Origin: Oscillospiraceae bacterium
GTDB taxonomy: Bacteria > Bacillota_A > Clostridia > Oscillospirales > Ruminococcaceae
Direction of reading: 5' to 3'
Assembly: GCA_017523995.1 (NCBI GenBank)
Contig: JAFWUX010000066.1
Span: 5,372-69,371 of the forward strand
Length of the DNA stretch: 64,000 nt
Numbering within the stretch: the first letter of the stretch is position 1; each line of letters starts with the position of its first letter. This document shows, piece after piece, positions 8,793-16,118 of this stretch. The position numbers and the translations under genes are program-made. Under the pieces are notes generated by a model. That model searched no databases. It had not been told where the DNA came from and saw nothing but the letters and a program-made list of their open reading frames with translations.

Positions 8793-9491
8793 ATGCAGAA
8801 ATTGAGCAAACAGGATACCGTCTATGATGTGCAGCTTCTCGATCACAAAAAGCTGACGTCACTGATGCAGTTCGGAGACCTCGAAAGCTGCGCAGATACG
8901 TTTGATTCGTATCTGGATTCCGTTCAGTTCTACAGTCTGGAATCGCTGATGCTCCGGCTCTACATCGGCATGGATGTCTACCTCGCGGCACGGAATGTAT
9001 CGCGAGGGTTCGGTATCACAAACGAAGAATTTGTATTGACGTTCGGCTCCCTTGACGATATTTCCGCAAATATGAAAACCGTGGATTCCACCGCAGCATA
9101 TCTGCATAATATTGTCGCACAGTGCATCCGCTGGCGGATTGCATCGGTTGCCGAAAACGGAAACGGCGTCATTCGCAAGGCAAGGGATTTTATCGACAGC
9201 AACTATACGGACGAGGATATTTCCCTCAATAAAGTCGCTGAAAATGTCGGTCTGACGCCGACGTATCTCAGCGCGTTATTCAAAAAAGAGACAAAACAGA
9301 ACTTTACCGATTATGTGACAGGTCTGCGCATTACCCGTGCAAAAGAGCTGCTCTGCTGCACGAACAAGCTGATCTCTGAAATCGCATATGAGGTGGGATT
9401 TAGGGATTACCGGTACTTCAGTCAGATTTTCAAGAAGCAGACCGGTATGACTCCGCGTCAATTCCAAAGCAGTACAAATGTCATATACTGA
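8793..9491 (+). CDS. AraC-family transcriptional regulator
   Basis: 232 residues. The C-terminal ~100 residues are a double helix-turn-helix of AraC/XylS type (DISLNKVAENVGLTPTYLSALFKKETKQNFTDYVTGLRITRAKELL, ISEIAYEVGFRDYRYFSQIFKKQTGMTPRQFQ). The N-terminal ~125 residues resemble the linker domain found between receiver and HTH in YesN-type response regulators, but there is no receiver domain and no cupin sugar-binding domain. The signal it senses is therefore unclear. It lies between araR and the sugar importer and may activate the importer, whose promoter has a good -10 but a poor -35. The start follows AAGGTGGTGAGC. Confidence 0.8.
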   Translation: MQKLSKQDTVYDVQLLDHKKLTSLMQFGDLESCADTFDSYLDSVQFYSLESLMLRLYIGMDVYLAARNVSRGFGITNEEFVLTFGSLDDISANMKTVDSTAAYLHNIVAQCIRWRIASVAENGNGVIRKARDFIDSNYTDEDISLNKVAENVGLTPTYLSALFKKETKQNFTDYVTGLRITRAKELLCCTNKLISEIAYEVGFRDYRYFSQIFKKQTGMTPRQFQSSTNVIY

Positions 9492-9513
9492 GTGTTATAA
9501 TTTTACGGAATAA

Positions 9514-9529
9514 TCAAATACGTAAAATC
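9514..9529. promoter_or_regulatory. Second, weaker AraR-box-like site upstream of the importer
   Basis: The plus strand contains the symmetric core TACGTA (9519-9524) with A/T-rich flanks. Its centre is 45 bp from the centre of the stronger site at 9559-9574, roughly four helical turns. Paired AraR operators at about this spacing support looping in Bacillus subtilis. Only the core matches well. Confidence 0.3.
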
Positions 9530-9558
9530 ACAAACATTTCAGATAAAAAAGTTGGTAT

Positions 9559-9574
9559 ATTTGTGCGTACTTTT
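9559..9574. promoter_or_regulatory. AraR-box-like site at the importer promoter
   Basis: ATTTGTGCGTACTTTT matches 12 of 16 positions of the Bacillus AraR operator. It lies 4 bp upstream of the -10 and covers the -35 region, a typical place for repression. Confidence 0.5.
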
Positions 9575-9578
9575 GGAA

Positions 9579-9584
9579 TATAAT
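9579..9584 (+). promoter_or_regulatory. Importer operon -10 box
   Basis: TATAAT with no good -35 at 17 bp (TATATT at best), which suggests dependence on an activator. The neighbouring AraC-type protein is a candidate. Confidence 0.55.
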
Positions 9585-9594
9585 GTACTTACAA

Positions 9595-9612
9595 GTTAAC
9601 GGACACGTTAAC
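9595..9612. promoter_or_regulatory. Inverted repeat just downstream of the importer start site
   Basis: GTTAACG and CGTTAAC flank a 4-bp centre (GACA). The element lies between the predicted start site (~9591) and the ribosome site (AAAGGAG, 9621-9627). It could be a LacI/CcpA-like operator or a small RNA hairpin. Confidence 0.4.
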
Positions 9613-9636
9613 AACATGGAAAAGGAGTGAATTGTT

Positions 9637-10659
9637 ATGAAATTAAAGAAAATGTTGGGAATCATCCTCACGGCGGCTCTCTGCGGCGGCATGCTCGCAG
9701 CTTGCGGCGACTCTTCCAGCACCGGCACCGCCAATACCGGTGACAGCAGCAGTGCAGAAAAGCCGGCAAGCACCGGCAGCGACCTCATCCGCGTCGGCAT
9801 CATCAACAATGATCCGAACGAATCCGGTTACCGCACCGCAAACGTCAATGATCTCAAGGCAACCTTCACTGAGGCGAACGGCTATGAGGCACAGTTCTCC
9901 TACAGCCTGAAGAACGAGGAGCAGATTCAGGCTGCTCAGAAGTTCATTCAGGACGAGGTTGACTACCTGCTGCTCTCCGCAGCTGATACCGCAGGCTGGG
10001 ACAGCGTCCTTCAGGATGCAAAGACCGCCGGTGTCAAGGTTATCCTGTTTGACCGTACCATTGATGCTTCCGAGGATCTCTATGAGGCTTCGATCGTCTC
10101 TGATATGGCGAAGGAAGGTCAGACCGCAGTTGACTGGCTGAAATCTCAGAACCTGTCTGATTACAAGATCATCCACCTGCAGGGCGTTATGGGTTCCGCA
10201 GCACAGAAGGGCCGCTCCGGTGCGCTGACGGATACCGCAGCTGCTGAGGGCTGGGAGATCGTTTCTGAGCAGACCGCTGAGTGGAATGCTGAGAAGGCAC
10301 AGCAGATCGTTCAGACTGCGATCGACTCCAACAAGGAATTCAACGTCATTTACGCTGAGAATGACGATATGGCCAAGGGCGCTGTCGCTGCGCTCGATAA
10401 GGCGAATATTTCGCACGGCGTCGGCAAGGACGTTATCGTCATGGGCTTTGACTGCAACAAGTGGGCTCTTGAGGAGCTGAAGGCAGGCAACTGGAACTAT
10501 GACGGACAGTGCAACCCGTTCCAGTCTTCTTACATCACCGACATCATCAAGAAGCTTGAAGCAGGCGAAAAGCTCGAGCAGAAGACCATTATCATGGACG
10601 AAAAGGGCTTTGATGCTGCTACGATCACGCAGGAGGATGTTGACAAGTACGGCATCTGA
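9637..10659 (+). CDS. ytfQ: Sugar ABC importer, substrate-binding lipoprotein (YtfQ-like)
   Basis: 340 residues. The N-terminus is a lipoprotein signal with lipobox LAAC, so the mature protein is anchored through Cys ~22. A Ser/Thr/Gly-rich linker precedes a type I periplasmic-binding fold (RVGIINNDPNESGYR, EEQIQAAQKFIQDEVDYLLLSAADTAGWDSVL, AGVKVILFDRTIDA, VIYAENDDMAKGAVAALDKA, VIVMGFDCNKWALEELKAG). QKFIQDEVDYLLLSAADTAGWD and GVKVILFDR resemble YtfQ, the furanose-binding protein of E. coli. The next three genes have the order ATPase, YtfT-like, YjfF-like, as in the E. coli ytfQRT-yjfF operon. With an arabinose isomerase downstream, L-arabinose (perhaps arabinofuranose) is the likely ligand. 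A hairpin after the stop probably gives it more transcript than the membrane parts. Confidence 0.85.
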   Translation: MKLKKMLGIILTAALCGGMLAACGDSSSTGTANTGDSSSAEKPASTGSDLIRVGIINNDPNESGYRTANVNDLKATFTEANGYEAQFSYSLKNEEQIQAAQKFIQDEVDYLLLSAADTAGWDSVLQDAKTAGVKVILFDRTIDASEDLYEASIVSDMAKEGQTAVDWLKSQNLSDYKIIHLQGVMGSAAQKGRSGALTDTAAAEGWEIVSEQTAEWNAEKAQQIVQTAIDSNKEFNVIYAENDDMAKGAVAALDKANISHGVGKDVIVMGFDCNKWALEELKAGNWNYDGQCNPFQSSYITDIIKKLEAGEKLEQKTIIMDEKGFDAATITQEDVDKYGI

Positions 10660-10700
10660 TGCCACGCTGCCGTAGGGGGATTGTTTCTAGAAAGAACCTT

Positions 10701-10741
10701 AGCGGGGCGGCATATAGTTCATTTCTGTATGCTGTCCCGCT
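10701..10741 (+). terminator. Intercistronic hairpin between binding protein and ATPase genes
   Basis: AGCGGGGCGGCATA can pair over 14 bp (two G-U pairs) with TATGCTGTCCCGCT. An A/T-rich but not poly-T stretch follows. It probably acts as an attenuating terminator or 3'-end stabiliser that raises binding-protein expression over the transporter core. Confidence 0.6.
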
Positions 10742-10772
10742 ATAATTATATCAGTTACATGGAGGGATCGTT

Positions 10773-12293
10773 ATGCAAAAGGATTCCGTTCTCGAATTAC
10801 GCGGGATTTACAAGTCTTTTCCCGGTGTGAAAGCGCTGCAGAATGTTGATCTGACACTTCGCAGCGGTGAGATCCATGCGCTTATGGGGGAAAACGGAGC
10901 CGGCAAATCCACTCTTATAAAGGTATTGACAGGTGTCTATTCCAAGGACGCCGGAGATATCTATATCAGAAAGGGCGGAAAAGAGGAAAAGGTCGTATTC
11001 CACTCACCGCAGGAGGCGCAGCGCGCCGGAATCAGTACGGTATATCAGGAAATTTCACTTTGCCCGAACCTGTCTGTCGCAGAGAACATCTATCTCGGCA
11101 GAACGGAAGGCAAATTTGTCAGCTGGAAAAAAATGAACGCACAGGCAGGAAAGCTGCTCAAATCGCTCGACATTCCTGTTGAGCCGACGCAGCAGCTTGC
11201 AAGCTGTTCCATCGCCGTGCAGCAGATGGTGGCGATTGCGCGTTCTGTTGATCTGGATTGCAGTGTGCTGATCCTTGACGAACCGACATCCTCGCTGGAT
11301 GAATCCGAGGTTGAAAAGCTGTTCGGTCTGATGCGGCAGCTTCGGGACCGCGGTGTCGGTATCATCTTTGTCACACACTTCCTCGATCAGGTTTACGCAG
11401 TCTGCGATAAGATCACGATTCTGCGTGACAGCAAGCTTGTCGGCGAGTATGATGCAGCGGCGCTTCCGCATGTCGAGCTTGTCTCGAAGATGCTCGGCAA
11501 GGAGCTTGACGATATGGCGGACATCAAAAACGATGCCCAGACCTATCAGGGCGATTCGGGTGTTCCGGTTTATCAGGCGAATCAGCTCTGCTCCACGGAG
11601 GGTATTGCGCCGTTTGATTTCTACATCAAAAAAGGCGAGGTCAACGGCTTTACCGGATTGCTCGGCTCGGGCAGAAGCGAATCTGTGCGTGCGATTTTCG
11701 GCGCGGATAAGGTCACTGGCGGCATGGTCCGTGTGAACGGCAAGCCCGTCGATATCAAAAAGCCGCTGGATGCCATGAAAAACGGCATCGCCTATCTGCC
11801 GGAGGACCGCAAGCGCGACGGCATCATCGGCGACCTTTCCGTCAAGGATAACATCATCCTTGCACTGCAGGTCAAGACCGGTTTCTTCAAACCGTTTTCC
11901 AAATCAAAAGCGACGAAATTCGCAAAGAAGTATATCGAGCTGCTGGATGTCAAGACAGCATCCGTCGATACACCGATCAAATCGCTTTCGGGCGGCAATC
12001 AGCAGAAGGTCATTCTCGGGCGCTGGCTGCTGACCGAGCCGGATTATCTGATTCTGGATGAGCCGACGCGCGGTATTGACGTCGGTACCAAGGTCGATAT
12101 CCAGAAGCTGGTGCTCAAGCTCGCATCAGAGGGCATGAGCGTGACGTTCATCTCCTCGGAGACAGATGAGATGCTGCGCACATGTTCAAGACTGCTTGTC
12201 ATGCGTGACCGAAAGCTCGTCGGTGAGCTGACCGGTGACGATCTGAACCAGAATACCGTTATGGCGACCATTGCAGGAGGTGGAAAAGAATGA
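10773..12293 (+). CDS. ytfR: Sugar ABC importer, tandem ATPase (RbsA/YtfR-like)
   Basis: 506 residues with two ABC domains in one chain, as in RbsA, AraG and YtfR. Domain 1 (~5-240) has Walker A GENGAGKST, a degenerate signature (LASCSIAVQQMVAIARSVD), Walker B VLILDEPTSSLD and H-loop VTHF. Domain 2 (~255-500) has the usual degenerate Walker A of this family (GLLGSGRSE), signature LSGGNQQKVILGRWL and Walker B YLILDEPTRGIDVG. The last codons overlap the first permease gene by 4 bp. It powers uptake of the sugar bound by the preceding lipoprotein. The ATG is preceded by GGAGGGATCGTT. Confidence 0.9.
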   Translation: MQKDSVLELRGIYKSFPGVKALQNVDLTLRSGEIHALMGENGAGKSTLIKVLTGVYSKDAGDIYIRKGGKEEKVVFHSPQEAQRAGISTVYQEISLCPNLSVAENIYLGRTEGKFVSWKKMNAQAGKLLKSLDIPVEPTQQLASCSIAVQQMVAIARSVDLDCSVLILDEPTSSLDESEVEKLFGLMRQLRDRGVGIIFVTHFLDQVYAVCDKITILRDSKLVGEYDAAALPHVELVSKMLGKELDDMADIKNDAQTYQGDSGVPVYQANQLCSTEGIAPFDFYIKKGEVNGFTGLLGSGRSESVRAIFGADKVTGGMVRVNGKPVDIKKPLDAMKNGIAYLPEDRKRDGIIGDLSVKDNIILALQVKTGFFKPFSKSKATKFAKKYIELLDVKTASVDTPIKSLSGGNQQKVILGRWLLTEPDYLILDEPTRGIDVGTKVDIQKLVLKLASEGMSVTFISSETDEMLRTCSRLLVMRDRKLVGELTGDDLNQNTVMATIAGGGKE

Positions 12294-13375
12294 CAGCGAA
12301 AGCTACAGGAAAGCAGAACTCGTTTCTTTCCGGTCTGCTGCACAATCAGCTGTTGATTCCGATTGCAGCGCTTCTGCTCCTGACCATATTCAATCTGATC
12401 GCAGATCCGTCCTTTTTCCGGATTTCGCTCGGATACAACAGCGACGGCAATCCGGTTTTGTCCGGCTATCTGATCTCGATCATCGACTACGGCTCCGAGC
12501 TCGCGATCCTTGCGATCGGCATGACGCTCGTGACCGCAGCATCCGGCGGACAGGATATTTCCGTCGGCGCCGGTATTGCGATCGCCGGCAGCGTGCTGCT
12601 GAGAGTGCTCTGCGGCACGGAATCCCGTCCCGAAACCCTGCAGACACCTGTCTTTGTGGCATTTATCGTCTGCTGCATCGTGGCAATGATCTTCGGTGCA
12701 TTCAACGGCGCATTGGTTGCGTTCTTCCGGATTCAGCCGATGGTTGCGACACTGATTCTCTTTACGGCAGGCCGCTCGATTGCTGCGTGGATCAATAACA
12801 ATGAGCTCCCGATCGTCAGCGAGAAATCGTTTACCTATTACGGCGGTTATCTGCCGGGCATCCCGATTCCGACACCGTTCTTCATCGCGCTGCTGTGCTT
12901 CGCGATCACATGGGCAGTTTTGAAATTCACGAATCTCGGGCTGTATGTACAGGCGGTCGGCATCAACGAAAAGACCTCCCGTCTGAACGGTCTGAATCCG
13001 GAGCTGATCAAGTTCGCAGTTTACATCCTGCTCGGACTTTGCGTCGCGGTCTGCGGTCTGATCAAGGTCAGCCGTCTTTCCACGATCAACTATTCGGTTA
13101 TCGCGAAGGATATCGAAATGGATGCGATTCTTGCGGTCGCACTCGGCGGCAATGCGCTGAGCGGCGGCAAATTCAACATGGGTGCTTCGATTCTCGGCGC
13201 CTATGTCATTCAGTTCCTGACAACAACACTCTATAAGTTTGACGTCCAGTCTGATGCGCTTTCCGCATACAAGGCGGTTGTCGTCATTCTTCTGGTTGTC
13301 CTGAGCGCACCGGTCTTCCGCGAGAAGATCACCGGCTTGTTCCGCAAGCTGCGCGCAGGCAAGGCCGCGGCTTAA
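12290..13375 (+). CDS. ytfT: Sugar ABC importer permease (YtfT-like)
   Basis: 361 residues, eight to ten transmembrane helices of the BPD_transp_2 / RbsC family. Motifs LAIGMTLVTAASGGQDISVGAGIAIAGS (split) and LAVALGGNALSGGKFNMGASILGAYVIQ match YtfT, where the equivalent stretches are LAIGMTLVIATGGIDLSVG and LAVVIGGGSLMGGRFNL. QPMVATLILFTAGRSIAAWI also corresponds. The start codon overlaps the ATPase stop. It forms the channel with the following, more YjfF-like permease. Confidence 0.85.
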   Translation: MTAKATGKQNSFLSGLLHNQLLIPIAALLLLTIFNLIADPSFFRISLGYNSDGNPVLSGYLISIIDYGSELAILAIGMTLVTAASGGQDISVGAGIAIAGSVLLRVLCGTESRPETLQTPVFVAFIVCCIVAMIFGAFNGALVAFFRIQPMVATLILFTAGRSIAAWINNNELPIVSEKSFTYYGGYLPGIPIPTPFFIALLCFAITWAVLKFTNLGLYVQAVGINEKTSRLNGLNPELIKFAVYILLGLCVAVCGLIKVSRLSTINYSVIAKDIEMDAILAVALGGNALSGGKFNMGASILGAYVIQFLTTTLYKFDVQSDALSAYKAVVVILLVVLSAPVFREKITGLFRKLRAGKAAA

Positions 13376-13393
13376 CAGAAGGGGGAATGCAAT

Positions 13394-14455
13394 ATGACGA
13401 ATTCTGTAGCAAAGCGCGGCGGTCTCGCAGGCAGACTGCGCAAAATGACGGACACCAATCTGCTGATGTCCATTACGATTATCGTGTTCATTCTGATGTA
13501 TCTGGGCGCGATCATCTTCCTGCAAAAAGGCTTCCTCAAGCCGCAGACACTGTTCAATATCATGAACGCAAATGCGGCGCTGATCATCCTCTCCTGCGGT
13601 CTGACGCTTGTCATGATCACCGGCGGCATTGATATTTCCGTCGGCGGCGTTGCGGCGCTGGTCAGCATGAGCTGCGCGGTGTATCTGGATTACCACGGGG
13701 GCAGCATTCTCGGCGCAATCCTGATTTCACTCGGCATCGGACTGGCATTCGGACTGATTCAGGGTTATCTCGTGGCATATCTGGAGATTCAGCCGTTTAT
13801 CGTGACGCTCGCGGGCATGTTCTTCGCGCGCGGCATGACAACGATTGTCCACACCAACCCGTTCAATGTCCAGAACGAAGCATTCGTCCGTCTGAAGGAT
13901 ACGCGCATCACAGTGCCGTTCCTCGGTACGGTCAACAAGCACGGCAACTATATCCCCGCCTATGTGGAAATCGGCGTGATTGTTGCACTGCTGATCGTTG
14001 CAGTTCTGTTCGTGTTCCTCAAGTGGGGCAAAACCGGACGCAGCTTCTACGCAGTCGGTGGCAACCGCCAGAGCGCTCTGATGCTCGGCATCAATGTCAA
14101 GCGCGTGACCTTCCTTTCGCACCTGCTCTGCGGTCTGCTCGCAGGCATCGGCGGATTTGTTTACTTCCTGCATGTCGGCTCGGGCTCTGCATCGCATGCA
14201 ATGGGCGCCGAGATGAATGCGATTGCGTCCTCGATTATCGGCGGCACGATGCTGACCGGCGGTGTCGGAAACATCATCGGCACACTGTTCGGCGTCATGT
14301 CTCTCTCGCTGATCCAGACGATTGTGCAGTCTGTCGGTCTCGATCAGGCGTGGTGGACCGGTATCACGATTGCCGGAATGCTCTGCCTGTTCCTGATTGT
14401 CCAGAGCATCATCATCGCACGCAGAAAGAAAGCAAACGCTGCAAGTGCAAGATAA
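13394..14455 (+). CDS. yjfF: Sugar ABC importer permease (YjfF-like)
   Basis: 353 residues, polytopic, BPD_transp_2 family. Key stretches: SCGLTLVMITGGIDISVGGV, QPFIVTLAGMFFARGMTTIV, YAVGGNRQSALMLGINV, GAEMNAIASSIIGGTMLTGGVGNIIGTLFGV and QAWWTGITI. These match YjfF of E. coli in order, including the conserved FIVTLAGMFF, GGTLLSGGVG and SWWTK regions. It starts 18 bp after its partner and has a good ribosome site (GAAGGGGGAATGCAAT). A separate YtfT/YjfF pair, rather than one homodimeric permease, favours a furanose-type transporter over a ribose or pyranose-type one. Confidence 0.85.
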   Translation: MTNSVAKRGGLAGRLRKMTDTNLLMSITIIVFILMYLGAIIFLQKGFLKPQTLFNIMNANAALIILSCGLTLVMITGGIDISVGGVAALVSMSCAVYLDYHGGSILGAILISLGIGLAFGLIQGYLVAYLEIQPFIVTLAGMFFARGMTTIVHTNPFNVQNEAFVRLKDTRITVPFLGTVNKHGNYIPAYVEIGVIVALLIVAVLFVFLKWGKTGRSFYAVGGNRQSALMLGINVKRVTFLSHLLCGLLAGIGGFVYFLHVGSGSASHAMGAEMNAIASSIIGGTMLTGGVGNIIGTLFGVMSLSLIQTIVQSVGLDQAWWTGITIAGMLCLFLIVQSIIIARRKKANAASAR

Positions 14456-14500
14456 GCATGAAGATTTTGAACGCACAAACGATTGAAACGGGGTGATAAC

Positions 14501-16090
14501 ATGCAAGTTCGGGAGCAGATCGCAGCCGGTCAGACGGCGATCGGCATTGAATTCGGTTCGACGCGCATCAAGGCGGTGCTGATCGGAGCGGATTTTGCAC
14601 CGCTCGCATCCGGCGTACACGATTGGAACAACCGGCTTGAAAACGGTATCTGGACATATTCCGAAGAAGACATCCGAAACGGCCTGCAGGCATGCTTTGC
14701 GGATCTCATGCGGAATACCGAGCAGCAGTTCGGTGTGAAGCTGACAACAACAGGCAGCATCGGCATTTCCGCGATGATGCACGGTTATCTTGCATTTGAT
14801 GCGGATATGCATCTGCTGGTTCCGTTCCGGACATGGCGCAACACAATCACAAAGGATGCGGCGGAACAGCTGACGGAGAAGCTCTCCTTCAACATTCCGC
14901 AGCGCTGGAGCATTGCGCATCTCTATCAGGCAATCCTGAACAAAGAGGCGCATGTCGGTCAGATCCGGCACTTTACAACGCTTGCCGGATATGTACACTA
15001 TCTGCTGACCGGCAGAAAGGTGCTCGGCATCGGAGATGCATCGGGCATGTTCCCGATTGATCCCGAAACGAAAAACTATGATGCAAAGATGTGTGACATC
15101 TTTGATACGCTCACGCAGGGGACGCCGCTGCAGCAGAAGCTGATGACACTTCTGCCGGAGATTGTCCCTGCAGGGGAGAACGCCGGCACGCTGACGGAAT
15201 CCGGCGCAAAGCTGCTGGATCCGAGCGGCACATTCGGCGCGGGCGTTCCGTTCTGTGCGCCGGAAGGCGATGCGCAGACCGGTATGGCGGCAACAAACAG
15301 CATCACGCCGCGGACGGGCAATGTGTCCGCCGGTACTTCGATCTTCGCGATGGCGGTTCTGGAGCAGAATCTGAAATCGGTTCACCGCGAGATCGACATC
15401 GTGACAACGCCGGAGGGCGCACCGGTCGCGATGGTACACTGCAACAACTGCTCGAGTGATCTCGATGCATGGGTGAAGATGTTTGACGGTCTCCTGAAGG
15501 CGGCGGGCGCAGAGCTTTCCAAGCCGCAGCTGTATGATCTGCTTTACGGCCTTGCCGCAGAGGGCGAGCCCGACTGCAGCGGCATCATCAGCTACAACTA
15601 CTACTCCGGCGAGGAGATTACACATCTGCAGGCGGGCAAACCGATGCTGATGCGCAATCCCGATTCGGCATTTACAGTTCAGAATCTGATGCGCAGCCTT
15701 GTGTATTCCTGCATGGCGACGCTGAAGATCGGTATGGACATTCTGGCAGAAGAATCGGTCGGGCTTGACCGGATCTATGCACACGGCGGACTGTTCAAAA
15801 CGCCGCTCATCACGCAGCCGACACTGGCCGCCGTACTCGGTACAGATGTCACGCTGATGCAGTCGGCGGGAGAAGGCGGCGCATGGGGCATCACCCTGCT
15901 TGCCGCGTACCTGCAAAGATCCGACCGCAGTGAAACGCTGCGTGCTTATCTGCAAAACCGTGTCTTTGCGGATCAGGCACAGCAGACCGTTTCTCCTGCT
16001 GCCGCCGATACGGCAGGGCTGAATGCCTATATGAAGTTATACAGCGAGGGACTTGCCGCAGAACATGCAGCAGTTTCGCAGTCATCATGA
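14501..16090 (+). CDS. FGGY-family sugar kinase, probable L-ribulokinase
   Basis: 529 residues from ATG 14501, which is preceded by GGGGTGATAAC; an in-frame ATG at 14483 lacks a ribosome site. FGGY-kinase landmarks are the N-terminal phosphate motif (GIEFGSTRIKAVLIG), the substrate-side region (SAMMHGYLAFDADMHLLVPFRTWRN), the hinge (GNVSAGTSIFAMAVL) and the C-terminal ATP-binding stretches (RIYAHGGLFKTP, MQSAGEGGAWGITLLAAYL). Its place between an arabinose-type importer and arabinose isomerase indicates L-ribulose phosphorylation. It is not a close match to classical AraB by eye, so xylulokinase-like or other FGGY specificity cannot be excluded. L-ribulose-5-phosphate epimerase (araD) is absent from the window. 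Confidence 0.8.
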   Translation: MQVREQIAAGQTAIGIEFGSTRIKAVLIGADFAPLASGVHDWNNRLENGIWTYSEEDIRNGLQACFADLMRNTEQQFGVKLTTTGSIGISAMMHGYLAFDADMHLLVPFRTWRNTITKDAAEQLTEKLSFNIPQRWSIAHLYQAILNKEAHVGQIRHFTTLAGYVHYLLTGRKVLGIGDASGMFPIDPETKNYDAKMCDIFDTLTQGTPLQQKLMTLLPEIVPAGENAGTLTESGAKLLDPSGTFGAGVPFCAPEGDAQTGMAATNSITPRTGNVSAGTSIFAMAVLEQNLKSVHREIDIVTTPEGAPVAMVHCNNCSSDLDAWVKMFDGLLKAAGAELSKPQLYDLLYGLAAEGEPDCSGIISYNYYSGEEITHLQAGKPMLMRNPDSAFTVQNLMRSLVYSCMATLKIGMDILAEESVGLDRIYAHGGLFKTPLITQPTLAAVLGTDVTLMQSAGEGGAWGITLLAAYLQRSDRSETLRAYLQNRVFADQAQQTVSPAAADTAGLNAYMKLYSEGLAAEHAAVSQSS

Positions 16091-16118
16091 AGCGATATAT
16101 ACACAGAGGTGAATGAAA

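Noticed and set aside
12044..13696. 550-codon minus-strand frame
   Set aside because: It is antisense to the importer permeases; composition (many His, Gln, Arg, Asp) is typical of shadow frames.
13727..15955. 742-codon minus-strand frame
   Set aside because: It runs antisense to the YjfF-like permease and FGGY kinase, has no ribosome site and shows no domain.
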